DNA of 64,000 bases, taken from Martinezella rhizogenes (GTDB taxonomy: Bacteria > Pseudomonadota > Alphaproteobacteria > Rhizobiales > Rhizobiaceae). This document shows, one piece after another, positions 39,909 to 49,641 of the stretch. Position 1 is the first letter of the stretch; each line of letters begins with the position of its first letter. The notes below the pieces were generated by a model that was given only the letters and a program-made list of their open reading frames with translations, made no database searches and was not told the DNA's origin. Both the position numbers and the translations under genes were made by a program. Where the stretch lies: the NCBI GenBank assembly GCA_013322215.1, contig JAAMEZ010000033.1:124001-188000 (forward strand), given 5' to 3'.

Positions 39909-40712
39909 TCAAGCGATCACGTGCGCCCTGACATCAGCCGCAAGTTGCTGCATCCGGTCGATCGGCGCATGGCCGATCAGCATGAAGGCATGGGTGGCGC
40001 TCGACCAATAAACGACATTCATACCCCGGCGATTTTCCATGTCCGGCGCGGCGGCACCCTTGGTGGATTGGACGATGCAAAGCGCCATGGGGCCGCTTTC
40101 CGGGTCGAGATAGGTGATCTGAGCAAGCGGCCTGCTGTCATAATTCAGGATCAAGGCGCGCTTAAACTCGACGCCGGGCATGGCGACCTCTTCCGGTTTC
40201 AGCGGCAGCCCCAGCCTGGCGCCGACGCCGTTCAACTGCGCCACCTGCTGCGCATGGTCACCGGCCGGCGCGCTCAACGTATCCGCCGTATAGAGCGAGA
40301 GATATTCGGCAACCGCGGCACGCCATTCGCTATCCTCATCGGGCTTCGAAAGCCGATGACCGATGCCGATCACGGCACGATCGATAGCGATGGCGGCCAC
40401 GAAGCTTGCGGCCATTGCGGCGAGGAAACCACGGCGACCGATGCCAGCAGCGCGGACCTTGCTCTTCCTGGACGAGGGAATGGCGGCAAGCATGGCGTCC
40501 AGCTTTGCGGCCGGCGCCTCGGCCAGCATCGGCTGGAATGCCTCCGCAAAGGGCAGCGTGCTGCGAGACAGGACATCAAAACGCTCCGCCACGCGCTCAT
40601 CGCTGGCGATCAGCCCCTTGATCCTGTCGCGGTCGACGGCATTCAGCTCGCCATCGATGAAGGCGGTGAGCTGCTCGTCCGTAACCATCTGTCCTTTGTT
40701 CAATTCAGTCAT
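39909..40712 (-). CDS. Anti-sigma factor, membrane-anchored (267 aa)
   Basis: The N-terminal cytoplasmic part (VTDEQLTAFIDGELNAVDRDRIKGLIASDERVAERFDVL) fits the helical sigma-binding domain of anti-sigma factors; no HxxxCxxC zinc motif is visible. One membrane segment is near residues 90-112 (RRGFLAAMAASFVAAIAIDRAV), and the remainder would be periplasmic, where a signal is likely sensed. The ATG at 40712 overlaps the end of the ECF sigma gene by eight nt (ATGACTGA), the usual coupling of a sigma/anti-sigma pair. Confidence 0.88.
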   Translation of the reverse strand: MTELNKGQMVTDEQLTAFIDGELNAVDRDRIKGLIASDERVAERFDVLSRSTLPFAEAFQPMLAEAPAAKLDAMLAAIPSSRKSKVRAAGIGRRGFLAAMAASFVAAIAIDRAVIGIGHRLSKPDEDSEWRAAVAEYLSLYTADTLSAPAGDHAQQVAQLNGVGARLGLPLKPEEVAMPGVEFKRALILNYDSRPLAQITYLDPESGPMALCIVQSTKGAAAPDMENRRGMNVVYWSSATHAFMLIGHAPIDRMQQLAADVRAHVIA

Positions 40713-41358
40713 TTCCATTCCCCAGTCGCCCACCTCCGGGTGATTTTCCGTCAGCCGCCACCCCCATGCCTTCAGCGAGTTTCGCCCGCGCCGCCGCTAG
40801 CCGGCTCATGACGGTTCCGATCGGCACATCCAGAACTTCGGCCACCTCGCGATAGGAAAGCCCTTCGACATAGGCCAGAAATACGGCGGTGCGCTGCGCC
40901 TCCGGCAAGGCCTGCACTCGCTGCAATACCTGTCCGGCGAGAACATGCGTTTCGGTTTCCTGCGCGCCATCAAAAACCAAGGTCTCGTCGGCATCGACAA
41001 AGCCCTGCCCCATGCGTACCCGGCGCGAACGGACTTCGTTCAGCCATATCGAATGGAGGATGGCAAACAGCCAGCGGTCGAGCCTCGTGCCGGCAGTAAA
41101 CTGCGCCGCCCGCTCCAAAGCTCTGACGCAGGTCGCCTGCACAAGATCGTCCGCCACGTCACGCTGGCGCGACAGCACCACGCCATAGCGCCATAGCCGC
41201 GTCAGGTGCTGGGACAGGCCTGCCCTGATATCCTCTTCGCTCGCTATGGCATCCTCCGCGGCATTCGCAGGTCCGGGAGCCGCCGACCTTTTCGGCGACT
41301 CCGTTGCTGTCAGACTATAAGCAGAAATAGCACCACGAGCGACCGGCATCACTCCCAT
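40705..41358 (-). CDS. ECF RNA polymerase sigma factor (217 aa)
   Basis: Sigma-70 region 2 is at about 50-115 (LTRLWRYGVVLSRQRDVADDLVQATCVRALERAAQFTAGTRLDRWLFAILHSIWLNEVRSRR) and region 4 at about 150-200 (LPEAQRTAVFLAYVEGLSYREVAEVLDVPIGTVMSRLAAARAKL). An N-terminal extension of about 45 residues is Ala/Ser-rich. The start may be 41358 or the ATG at 41349. The regulon is unknown; the closest candidate targets are the divergent type III PKS genes and the TPR gene upstream. Confidence 0.9.
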   Translation of the reverse strand: MGVMPVARGAISAYSLTATESPKRSAAPGPANAAEDAIASEEDIRAGLSQHLTRLWRYGVVLSRQRDVADDLVQATCVRALERAAQFTAGTRLDRWLFAILHSIWLNEVRSRRVRMGQGFVDADETLVFDGAQETETHVLAGQVLQRVQALPEAQRTAVFLAYVEGLSYREVAEVLDVPIGTVMSRLAAARAKLAEGMGVAADGKSPGGGRLGNGND

Positions 41359-41411
41359 ATCCCTCGCAAAGCTCCCTGCTTATCGTCTTTATCACTGCCC
41401 CGGACCTGCGG

Positions 41412-41954
41412 TTACAAGCTGGACGGGTTGATGATCGCGGCGTGAAGATCGCGGTATTCCTCGCAGCTCGTATTGCCGCAGAGCGTCTTGATCGTATTCA
41501 GCTGATCCTTGGCGAGATCCATCCGGCCCTTGATGACATAGGCTTCGCCGAGATATTCGCGGACCAGCGTGTACTTCGGGTCCATGGCGACGGACTTCTG
41601 GTAATAGGAGATGCCTTCATCCGTACGGCCGAGCTTGCGGGTGACATAGCCGCGATAATTCAGCGCTTCCGCCGTATTCGGGTTCTTCATCGTGTCGAGA
41701 ACGGCCAGAGCCTCCTCATAACGATGATCCTTCTTGGCGAGCGAATAGGCATAGTCGGCGCGGTTTTCGTCTGTGACGTTGGCGCTCTGCTGCTTCACGC
41801 ACTTCTTCGCCTTCTGATCGTAGATCTCACCCTTCTTGCAGGTCGGCGTCGTGCTCGAATCGTCGCCGGCAGCGAAGACGGGAACGGCGAAAGCGCCGAG
41901 GGTCAGGCTTGCGCCGAGAGCGATGGAAGCCAGGCGAAATGCTTTGGTCGTCAT
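41412..41954 (-). CDS. Exported tetratricopeptide-repeat protein (180 aa)
   Basis: Signal peptide over residues 1-28 (FRLASIALGASLTLGAFAVPVFAAG), then a short Cys-containing segment (TCKKGEIYDQKAKKCVKQQ, two Cys that may form a disulfide), and TPR units AYSLAKKDHRYEEALAVLDT, AEALNYRGYVTRKLGRTDEGISYYQKSV and TLVREYLGEAYVIKGRMDLAKDQL. It is probably periplasmic. The start has AAGGAG. It lies 53 bp before the sigma gene on the same strand and may belong to the stress module. Confidence 0.85.
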   Translation of the reverse strand: MTTKAFRLASIALGASLTLGAFAVPVFAAGDDSSTTPTCKKGEIYDQKAKKCVKQQSANVTDENRADYAYSLAKKDHRYEEALAVLDTMKNPNTAEALNYRGYVTRKLGRTDEGISYYQKSVAMDPKYTLVREYLGEAYVIKGRMDLAKDQLNTIKTLCGNTSCEEYRDLHAAIINPSSL

Positions 41955-42152
41955 GGGATATCTCCTTGGCAAAATGAACGTTGCGAGGGGAGAACACACC
42001 GCCGGCACCTTTTATTCGGACGGTGCGCAGAATTTTTTCGGTGCGTCCCATGCCGGGGTGCCGTCACTCTTTCGTGACTGCTCCGGTATCGAATAGACCG
42101 CCTCTATCGCGTGTTTCAGCCGACATGCCCCTCAAGGGCGCAGGAGAAACTC

Positions 42153-43205
42153 GTGACCGATACCGTCAAACTTCTAAGCCTTGCCGTTGCGACGCCCGAT
42201 AACATCATCCTCCAGACCGACGCCGCCGAGACAGCGGGCCGCCTGTTCTCGGACCGCTTTCAGGACTTCAAATATCTGGCGCGCGTGTTTGAAAGCACCG
42301 GCATTCGCAAGCGCCATGTGGCGCGGCCGCTTTCCTGGTTCGAAGAGCCGCATGGCTGGCAGGATCGCATGGCTGCCTATACCGAGGTGGCCTCCGAGCT
42401 TTTTCGCCGTTCCGCAACGGCGGCGCTGCAACGCGCCGGTCTCGAAGCCGGCCAGATCGATTGCATCGTCACGGCCTCATCCACCGGGCTTGCGACGCCG
42501 AGCCTCGAGGCACGGCTCGCCGGCGAGATGGGCTTCCGCTCTGATATCGAGCGCGTGCCGATTTTCGGGCTTGGCTGCGCTGCCGGCGTGTCCGGTCTCG
42601 CCGTTGCGACGAAGATGGCAAGAAGCCGGCCGGGTGCCATCGTGCTCTTCGTCGCGATCGAACTCTGCTCGCTCGCCTTCCGCCTGGACGAACTGACCCG
42701 GCCCAATATCATCGCGACGGCCCTGTTCGGCGATGGCGCGGCGGCCTGCGTGCTCAAAACCGGCGAGAGCGGTATTGCGGAGATCGAATCGACGGGCGAG
42801 CATCTTTTCCCCGACAGCCTTGGCATCATGGGCTGGAAGATCGACGATACCGGTTTTGGTATCATCCTCGAACAATCGCTGCCGGTCTTTGCCGAGACCC
42901 ATCTGAGGAGCGCCGTCGCGGGCATTCTCGAGCGATCCCGGCTGTTGATCTCGGATATCGACCGCTTCATCTGTCATCCCGGCGGCGCCAAGGTTCTAAC
43001 CGCACTTGAGACCGCACTTGACCTTGAAGAAGGCTCGCTCGATATCGAGCGCGAGGTGATCGGCGACTATGGCAACATGTCCTCTCCCACCGTGCTGTTC
43101 GTGCTGGAGCGCGCCATTGCGGCCGGCTTGCCCGAACGCTCCGCCCTGCTCGCCATGGGGCCGGGATTTTCGGCAAGCTGCATCACTCTGAGGAGGGTCG
43201 CCTGA
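42153..43205 (+). CDS. Type III polyketide synthase
   Basis: Chalcone-synthase-like enzyme of 350 residues that condenses malonyl-CoA units on an acyl starter. The Cys-His-Asn triad is present: Cys142 in FGLGCAAGVSGL, His275 in RFICHPGGAK and Asn308 in GDYGNMSSPTVLF. The start is GTG at 42153 with AGGAGA five nt upstream. Its stop overlaps the following methyltransferase ATG by one nt. The pairing with an ICMT-type methyltransferase matches Bacillus BpsA-BpsB, where triketide pyrones from long-chain acyl-CoA are O-methylated; alkylpyrones or alkylresorcinols are therefore the likely products. Specificity is inferred. Confidence 0.93.
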   Translation: MTDTVKLLSLAVATPDNIILQTDAAETAGRLFSDRFQDFKYLARVFESTGIRKRHVARPLSWFEEPHGWQDRMAAYTEVASELFRRSATAALQRAGLEAGQIDCIVTASSTGLATPSLEARLAGEMGFRSDIERVPIFGLGCAAGVSGLAVATKMARSRPGAIVLFVAIELCSLAFRLDELTRPNIIATALFGDGAAACVLKTGESGIAEIESTGEHLFPDSLGIMGWKIDDTGFGIILEQSLPVFAETHLRSAVAGILERSRLLISDIDRFICHPGGAKVLTALETALDLEEGSLDIEREVIGDYGNMSSPTVLFVLERAIAAGLPERSALLAMGPGFSASCITLRRVA

Positions 43206-43702
43206 TGCTGTGGCCTTCGATCGCGCTTCTCACCTTCGTGACGCTGCAGCGGCTGGCGGAGCTCATTTATTCCAGGCACAATACCGCTTCGCTGCTTGCC
43301 CGCGGCGCCCGGGAATATGCGAGGGAACACTATCCCCTGATGGTGGCGATGCACGCGGCATGGCTGATCGGATTGTGGCTCTTCGCTATCGGCCGGCCGG
43401 TCGATCCCGTCTGGTTCCTGCTGTTCATGGTGCTGCAGGCATTGCGCCTCTGGGTGCTAGCGACGCTTGGGGAACGCTGGACGACGCGCATCATCATCCT
43501 GCCGGGTGCCGCTCTTGTGACCAAAGGCCCCTATCGCTTCCTCAGTCATCCCAACTATGCCGTTGTCGTCGGCGAGATCGCTGTCTTGCCGCTCGCCTTC
43601 GGCCTGCCGCTTTACGCCGCGATCTTTTCTCTTCTCAACGGCATCATTCTTGCGATCCGCATCCGTGCCGAAAGCGCCTACCTGAGGCAGAGTGCGTCCT
43701 AA
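43205..43702 (+). CDS. ICMT-family methyltransferase (BpsB-like)
   Basis: 165-residue integral-membrane methyltransferase resembling isoprenylcysteine carboxyl methyltransferase and Bacillus YpbQ/BpsB. Hydrophobic helices are at about 4-20, 48-68, 74-92 and 118-150; the SAM-binding C-terminal part reads GPYRFLSHPNYAVVVGEIAVLPLA and RIRAESAYL. Overlap by one nt (TGATG) with the type III PKS gene implies translation from the same mRNA and a role in methylating its product at the membrane. Confidence 0.9.
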   Translation: MLWPSIALLTFVTLQRLAELIYSRHNTASLLARGAREYAREHYPLMVAMHAAWLIGLWLFAIGRPVDPVWFLLFMVLQALRLWVLATLGERWTTRIIILPGAALVTKGPYRFLSHPNYAVVVGEIAVLPLAFGLPLYAAIFSLLNGIILAIRIRAESAYLRQSAS

Positions 43703-43820
43703 GCACATTTTTCAATTGCACGCTCGAAATTTGGCAGGCATTTTCGATGCTTAGAGCGCGGTCCGGGCTATGCGGAAGGACCGGGCGATAAGGCAATGAG
43801 CATGCGGATAGCAGGATAAG

Positions 43821-45068
43821 ATGACAAAGGACGCAATCGTTCTCGGCGCAGGCATCGTCGGTGTTTCGACGGCAATCCATCTGCAGCGGCGGGGACGGCA
43901 AGTCGTCCTCGTCGACCGGCAGCCACCCGGCCAGGGAACATCCTTCGGCAATGCCGGCCTCATCCAGCGCGAGGGCGTGGTGCCTTATGGCTTCCCGCAG
44001 CAATTCGGCCTGCTGCTGCGCTATGCCTTCAACAACCGCATCGACGCCCATTACCATCTGCGCGCCCTGCCGGCGCAGCTCGCCTTCCTCGCCCGCTATT
44101 GGTGGAATTCCAATACCAAGCGCCACGAGATGATCTCGCGCGCCTATGCGCCGCTGATCGAACATTCCGTCAGCGAACATAACGATCTCATCGAGGCCTC
44201 CCATGCCGAGGAACTCATTCGCAAGAACGGCTGGGTCGAGCTGTTCCGTTCGAACGAGAAGCGCGACGCGGAGTTTGCCGAAGCAGAGCGGCTCAACCGC
44301 GAATTCGGGATCGGTTACGATGCGCTGAGCAGTATGGAGATCGCGGCCATGGAGCCGCATCTCAGGGGCAGCTTTTCCGGTGCCTTGCGCTGGCGCGACC
44401 CCTGGTCGGTGCTGGACCCGCACGGGCTGACGGCGGCCTATCGGCGATATTTCGAAAGCATCGGCGGCCGCGTGACGACGGGGGATGCGGTCTCTCTCGG
44501 CATGGCCGGCTCCGCCTGGAGAATGGTGACGGCTGAAGGCTCGATCGAGGCGGAGGATGTCGTCGTGGCACTCGGCCCCTGGGCCGACCTCGTCACGAAG
44601 CGTTTCGGCTATGCCTTCCCGCTCGGCGTCAAGCGCGGCTATCACATGCATTATGCGGCTGAAGGCAATGCCGTCCTCAACAACTGGACGCTGGATGCCG
44701 AGCGCGGCTACCTGCTGGCACCGATGAGCCGCGGTATCCGGCTGACGACCGGCGCCGAATTCGCCCTACGCGATGCGCCGAAAACACCGGTGCAGCTCGA
44801 CCGTGCCGAGGCTGTCGCGCGTGCCGCCTTCCCGCTCGGCGAACGGCTTGACCCGGAGCCCTGGATGGGTGCGCGCCCCTGCACGCCCGATATGATGCCG
44901 ATCATCGGCAAGGCTCCGCGCCATAACGGGTTGTGGTTCGCCTTCGGACACGCTCATCACGGCCTCACGCTCGGGCCGGTGACCGGCCGGGTACTCGCCG
45001 AACTCATCACCGGCGAGACGCCGTTCATCGATATTTCGGCTTATGCGCCGGGCCGGTTTGCGCCCTGA
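43821..45068 (+). CDS. FAD-dependent oxidoreductase, DadA-like D-amino-acid dehydrogenase (415 aa)
   Basis: DAO-fold flavoenzyme: AIVLGAGIVGVSTAIHLQRRGRQVVLVDRQPPGQGTSFGNAGLIQ is the dinucleotide fold with the DadA-type TSFGNAG, WRDPWSVLDPHGLTAAY and VALGPWADLV follow, and the C-terminus GARPCTPDMMPIIGKAPRHNGLWFAFGHAHHGLTLGPVTGRVLAEL is typical. It may deaminate D-amino acids to keto acids with electrons going to quinone. It lies 118 bp after the methyltransferase gene on the same strand; whether it belongs to the polyketide unit is open. Confidence 0.88.
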   Translation: MTKDAIVLGAGIVGVSTAIHLQRRGRQVVLVDRQPPGQGTSFGNAGLIQREGVVPYGFPQQFGLLLRYAFNNRIDAHYHLRALPAQLAFLARYWWNSNTKRHEMISRAYAPLIEHSVSEHNDLIEASHAEELIRKNGWVELFRSNEKRDAEFAEAERLNREFGIGYDALSSMEIAAMEPHLRGSFSGALRWRDPWSVLDPHGLTAAYRRYFESIGGRVTTGDAVSLGMAGSAWRMVTAEGSIEAEDVVVALGPWADLVTKRFGYAFPLGVKRGYHMHYAAEGNAVLNNWTLDAERGYLLAPMSRGIRLTTGAEFALRDAPKTPVQLDRAEAVARAAFPLGERLDPEPWMGARPCTPDMMPIIGKAPRHNGLWFAFGHAHHGLTLGPVTGRVLAELITGETPFIDISAYAPGRFAP

Positions 45069-45077
45069 ATATTTGAT

Positions 45078-45605
45078 TTAGAGGATTGCCTTGAGGCTTT
45101 TGACGGAGGCGTCGACGATCTCCTCGATCGTGGCGTCGATGTCGACGGTAACGACACCCGGCTCGCCCGTCGGCACTTCCAGCGTCTGCAACTGACTTTC
45201 GAGCAGCGAGGCCGGCATGAAATGCCCCTTGCGCTCGCCCATGCGCTTGGTCAGCAGCTCTTTCGAGCCGTGGAGATAGACGAAATAGAGATGGCCGCCG
45301 GCGGATGCCCGCAGGCGTTCGCGATAGACGCGCTTCAGCGCCGAGCAGGAAACGGCGATCCCTTCGCCCTTGGCAAGGCTCGTGGTGATCACCGCGCCGA
45401 TCTTTTCCAGCCAGGGCCAGCGATCCTCATCCGTCAGCGGAATGCCCTTGCTCATCTTCTCGACATTGGCGGCCGGATGCAGTGCATCGCCTTCGATGAA
45501 ATGAACGCCCAGTTTAGCCGCCACGCCCTCACCGATTGAGGATTTACCGCTGCCGCTCACACCCATGACGATGATGGCAAGGGGAGTGTCTTGGTTATCG
45601 CGCAT
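45078..45605 (-). CDS. gntK: Gluconokinase
   Basis: Phosphorylates D-gluconate to 6-phosphogluconate for the Entner-Doudoroff or pentose-phosphate route. The 175-residue protein has the P-loop GVSGSGKSS, FIEGDALHPAANVEKMSKGIPLTDEDRWPWL (characteristic gluconokinase loop) and VSCSALKRVYRERLR, FVYLHGSKELLTKRMGERKGHFMPASLLESQLQTLE. Convergent with the DadA-like gene (9-bp gap). Confidence 0.95.
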   Translation of the reverse strand: MRDNQDTPLAIIVMGVSGSGKSSIGEGVAAKLGVHFIEGDALHPAANVEKMSKGIPLTDEDRWPWLEKIGAVITTSLAKGEGIAVSCSALKRVYRERLRASAGGHLYFVYLHGSKELLTKRMGERKGHFMPASLLESQLQTLEVPTGEPGVVTVDIDATIEEIVDASVKSLKAIL

Positions 45606-45678
45606 AGGGCCTGTCCGGAATAATTGATTTCAAATCGGGCATGACCGCTCTTCAGCCATGCCCGATTCGCAACTTGGA

Positions 45679-46628
45679 TCAATCCAGCGGAAAGAAACAG
45701 GAAAATTTATGCGTTCCCTCGCCCGCCAGTTCCGGTTCGACCTGGCGACACTTGTCTTGGGCACGCCAGCAGCGCGGATTGAAGTGACATCCCTTCGGCG
45801 GGTTGAGCGGCGAAGGCAGCTCACCCTGCAGGCGGATACGGTTCTTCTCGCGCTCAGGGTCGGCGATCGGCGTCGCCGAAAGAAGTGCCGCGGTATAGGG
45901 GTGACGCGGCCGGCTGAAGACCTCTTCGGCCGTGCCTGTTTCGACCGGGCGACCGAGATACATCACCATCACGTCGTCAGCGATATGGCGGACGACGGAG
46001 AGGCCGTGCGAGATGAAGAGATAGGCAAGCCCCATCTCCTTCTGCAGGTCCATCAAGAGGTTCAGCACCTGGGCCTGGATCGACAGATCGAGCGCGGACA
46101 CCGGCTCGTCAAGCACCAGCACCTTCGGCCTGAGCATCAGGGCGCGCGCAATGGCGATACGCTGGCGCTGACCGCCGGAGAACATGTGCGGATAGCGATC
46201 GTAATGCTCGGGGCGCAGGCCGACACGCGCCATCATCTCCTCCGCCTTGCGGCGGCGGGTGGCGGCATCGTCATCCGTGTTGATCTTCAGCGGCTCTTCC
46301 AGGATGGAGCCGACCTTCTGGCGCGGGTTGAGCGAGCCATAGGGGTTCTGGAACACGATCTGCACGGCGCTGCGCAGGCTGCGGTCGCCGAGCTTGGCGG
46401 GCTTGCCGTCGATCAGCAGTTCGCCGGCTGTGGGGTTTTCGATCATCGTCACCAGACGGGCGAGCGTCGACTTGCCGCAGCCGGATTCGCCGACGACCGC
46501 GAGCGTGCGGCCGGACTGCAGGCTGAAGCTGACGCCGTTCAGCGCCTTGACGGTCGCTTCCGGTTTGAAGCTGCCGCGCTTGACGGTGTAGAAGCGGGCG
46601 AGATCGCGCCCTTCGAGAACAGCGCCGG

Positions 46629-46632
<4 letters not shown>
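45679..46632 (-). CDS. dppF: Dipeptide ABC transporter ATP-binding protein DppF
   Basis: Second ATPase of a peptide importer, 317 residues: Walker A GESGCGKST, MFSGGQRQRIAIARALML (signature), VLVLDEPVSALDLSIQ (Walker B), and the oligopeptide-type C-terminus with PSPLNPPKGCHFNPRCWRA (Cys-rich segment able to bind an iron-sulfur cluster in this subfamily). The ATG at 46632 overlaps the dppD stop (46629-46632). Last gene of dppABCDF. Confidence 0.94.
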
Positions 46633-47644
<1,012 letters not shown>

Positions 47645-47645
<1 letters not shown>

Positions 47646-48538
47646 TACGACCTCTTCAGCTTCGGGTCGAAGGCATCGCGCAGGCCATCGCCCATCAGAT
47701 TGATGGCGAGAACCGTAATCAGGATACAGAGACCGGGGAAAGTGACGAGCCAAGGGTTGCTCAGGAAGAATTCACGCGAGTCCGCGAGCATCGTTCCCCA
47801 TTCAGCCGTCGGCGGCTGGGCGCCCTGGCCGAGGAAGCCGAGAGCGGCGGCATCGAGAATTGCGGATGAGAAGGCCAGCGTCGCCTGCACGATCAGCGGC
47901 CCAAGACAGTTGGGCAGGATCGTCTTGAACATCAGCCGCAGCGAACCGGCGCCGGCGACGCGCGAGGCGATGACATATTCCTTGTCGCGCTCGGCCATGA
48001 CGGAGGCGCGGGTCAGGCGAACGAAATGCGGCTGATAGGTGATGGCGATGGCGATCATCGCATTCGTCAAACCGGCCCCGAGGATCGCCACCAGCACCAG
48101 GGCGAGCAGCAGCGAGGGAACGGCGAGGATAATGTCCATGACACGCATGATGATCGTGTCCGTGTAACCACGAACATAGCCGGCGACAAGGCCGATCAAA
48201 ACGCCGACGGCCGCCGAGACCGAAGCGACCACGAGACCGATGAACAGCGAATACCGTGTGCCGTAGATGAGGCGCGACAGCAAATCGCGGCCAATGGCAT
48301 CCGTGCCGAGCAGGAAGCTGCTGTTGCCGCCCTCCGCCCAGAACGGCGGCAAGCGCTGCATGTCGCTGCCGTAAGCAGCGTCAGGATTATGAGGCGCGAC
48401 GACACTGGCGAAAATCGCCAGCAGCAGAACGAAGACGAAGATCGCAAGTCCGATGACGGCGCCCTTGTTGCGGGAAAAATAATACCAGAACTCCGCCAGA
48501 GCGGAAGGACGGTCGGTTTTGACGCTTACCGTGCTCAT
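47645..48538 (-). CDS. dppC: Dipeptide ABC transporter permease DppC
   Basis: Inner-membrane permease of 297 residues with six predicted helices: an N-terminal OppC_N segment (FWYYFSRNKGAVIGLAIFVFVLLLAIFASVVAPHNP) followed by FLLGTDAIGRDLLSRLIYGTRYSLFIG and the EAA-like loop RVAGAGSLRLMFKTILPNCLGPLIV. It lies 9 bp downstream of dppB. Confidence 0.94.
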
Positions 48539-48547
48539 GGACCGCTC

Positions 48548-49552
48548 CTAGTGACGAATGCGTGGATTGATAAAGCCGTAGAGCAGGTCGACGGCGAGAT
48601 TGACCGACATGACGATGCCGGCGATCAGCAGCAGACCGCCCTGCACCACCGGATAATCGCGCTTGGTAACCGCATCGATCATCCATTTGCCGATACCCGG
48701 CCATGAGAAAATGCTTTCCGTCAGGATGGCGCCGCCAAGCAGCACACCGGTCTGCAGGCCTATCGTGGTGATGACGGGGATCATGGCGTTGCGCAGCGCA
48801 TGCACGGAAACGACGCGCACCGGCGACAGACCCTTGGAGCGGGCGGTGCGGACATAATCCTCGCCGAGCACTTCGAGCATGGCGGAGCGTGTCTGACGGG
48901 CGATGACTGCAAGCGGGATGGTGCCGAGCACAATGGTCGGCAGGATCAGCGAATTGAGCGCGGACCAGAAGGCACCCTTCTGACCGGAGAGCAGGCTGTC
49001 GATCAGCATGAAGCCGGTAATGGGCTTGAAGAAATAGACGAGGCCGATGCGGCCGGAAACTGGCGTCCAGTGCAGATAGCCGCTGAAGAAGATGATCAAC
49101 AGCAGGCCCCACCAGAAGATCGGCATTGAAAAGCCGACGAGGGCCACGCCCATAACACTCTGGTCGAACCATGTACCTCGCTTGACGGCGGCGAAAACGC
49201 CAGCCGGGATGCCAAGACAGGCAGCCAAGATCATGGCGCAGAGCGACAGCTCGAGCGTTGCCGGAAAGAAGGTGAAGAAGTCGGTCAATACGTCACGTTT
49301 TGTCGTGATCGAGGCGCCGAAATCGCCGTGCACGACGTTCCAGAGATATTTGCCGTACTGGACCACCATCGGCTGGTCGTATCCGAGATCGTGCGAGATC
49401 TGCGCGTGGCGTTCCGGCGACATGACGCGCTCGCCCGACATCAACATGACGGGATCGCCGGGAAGCAGGCGAATGAGCGAGAAGGCGACGATCGATACGC
49501 CGAGGAATGTCGGGATCAGCACCGCAAGGCGGCTGAAAAAAAATCGCAACAT
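48548..49552 (-). CDS. dppB: Dipeptide ABC transporter permease DppB
   Basis: Permease partner of DppC, 334 residues: MLRFFFSRLAVLIPTFLGVSIVAFSLIRLLPGDP is the standard N-terminus; ARQTRSAMLEVLGEDYVRTARSKGLSPVRVVSVHALRNAMIPVIT contains the EAA loop, and WPGIGKWMIDAV precedes the last helix. It is separated from dppA by 89 bp holding a strong hairpin. Confidence 0.95.
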   Translation of the reverse strand: MLRFFFSRLAVLIPTFLGVSIVAFSLIRLLPGDPVMLMSGERVMSPERHAQISHDLGYDQPMVVQYGKYLWNVVHGDFGASITTKRDVLTDFFTFFPATLELSLCAMILAACLGIPAGVFAAVKRGTWFDQSVMGVALVGFSMPIFWWGLLLIIFFSGYLHWTPVSGRIGLVYFFKPITGFMLIDSLLSGQKGAFWSALNSLILPTIVLGTIPLAVIARQTRSAMLEVLGEDYVRTARSKGLSPVRVVSVHALRNAMIPVITTIGLQTGVLLGGAILTESIFSWPGIGKWMIDAVTKRDYPVVQGGLLLIAGIVMSVNLAVDLLYGFINPRIRH

Positions 49553-49571
49553 GACAGTTGTCCAAATTTTT

Positions 49572-49602
49572 CCGGCGGTCAGACAGGGTGTCTGACCGCC
49601 GG
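49572..49602 (-). promoter_or_regulatory. Intercistronic 14-bp hairpin between dppA and dppB
   Basis: Perfect 14-bp arms (49572-49585 and 49589-49602) with a GGG loop lie between the dppA stop and the dppB start. On the minus strand the stem is followed by AAAAATTTGG, not by T residues, so it is better read as an mRNA-stabilising or attenuating stem that keeps dppA transcript more abundant than the downstream genes. Confidence 0.7.
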
Positions 49603-49641
49603 GTCGCCCGATCCTAGCCGGGCATTCTTACAGATTTTTCG

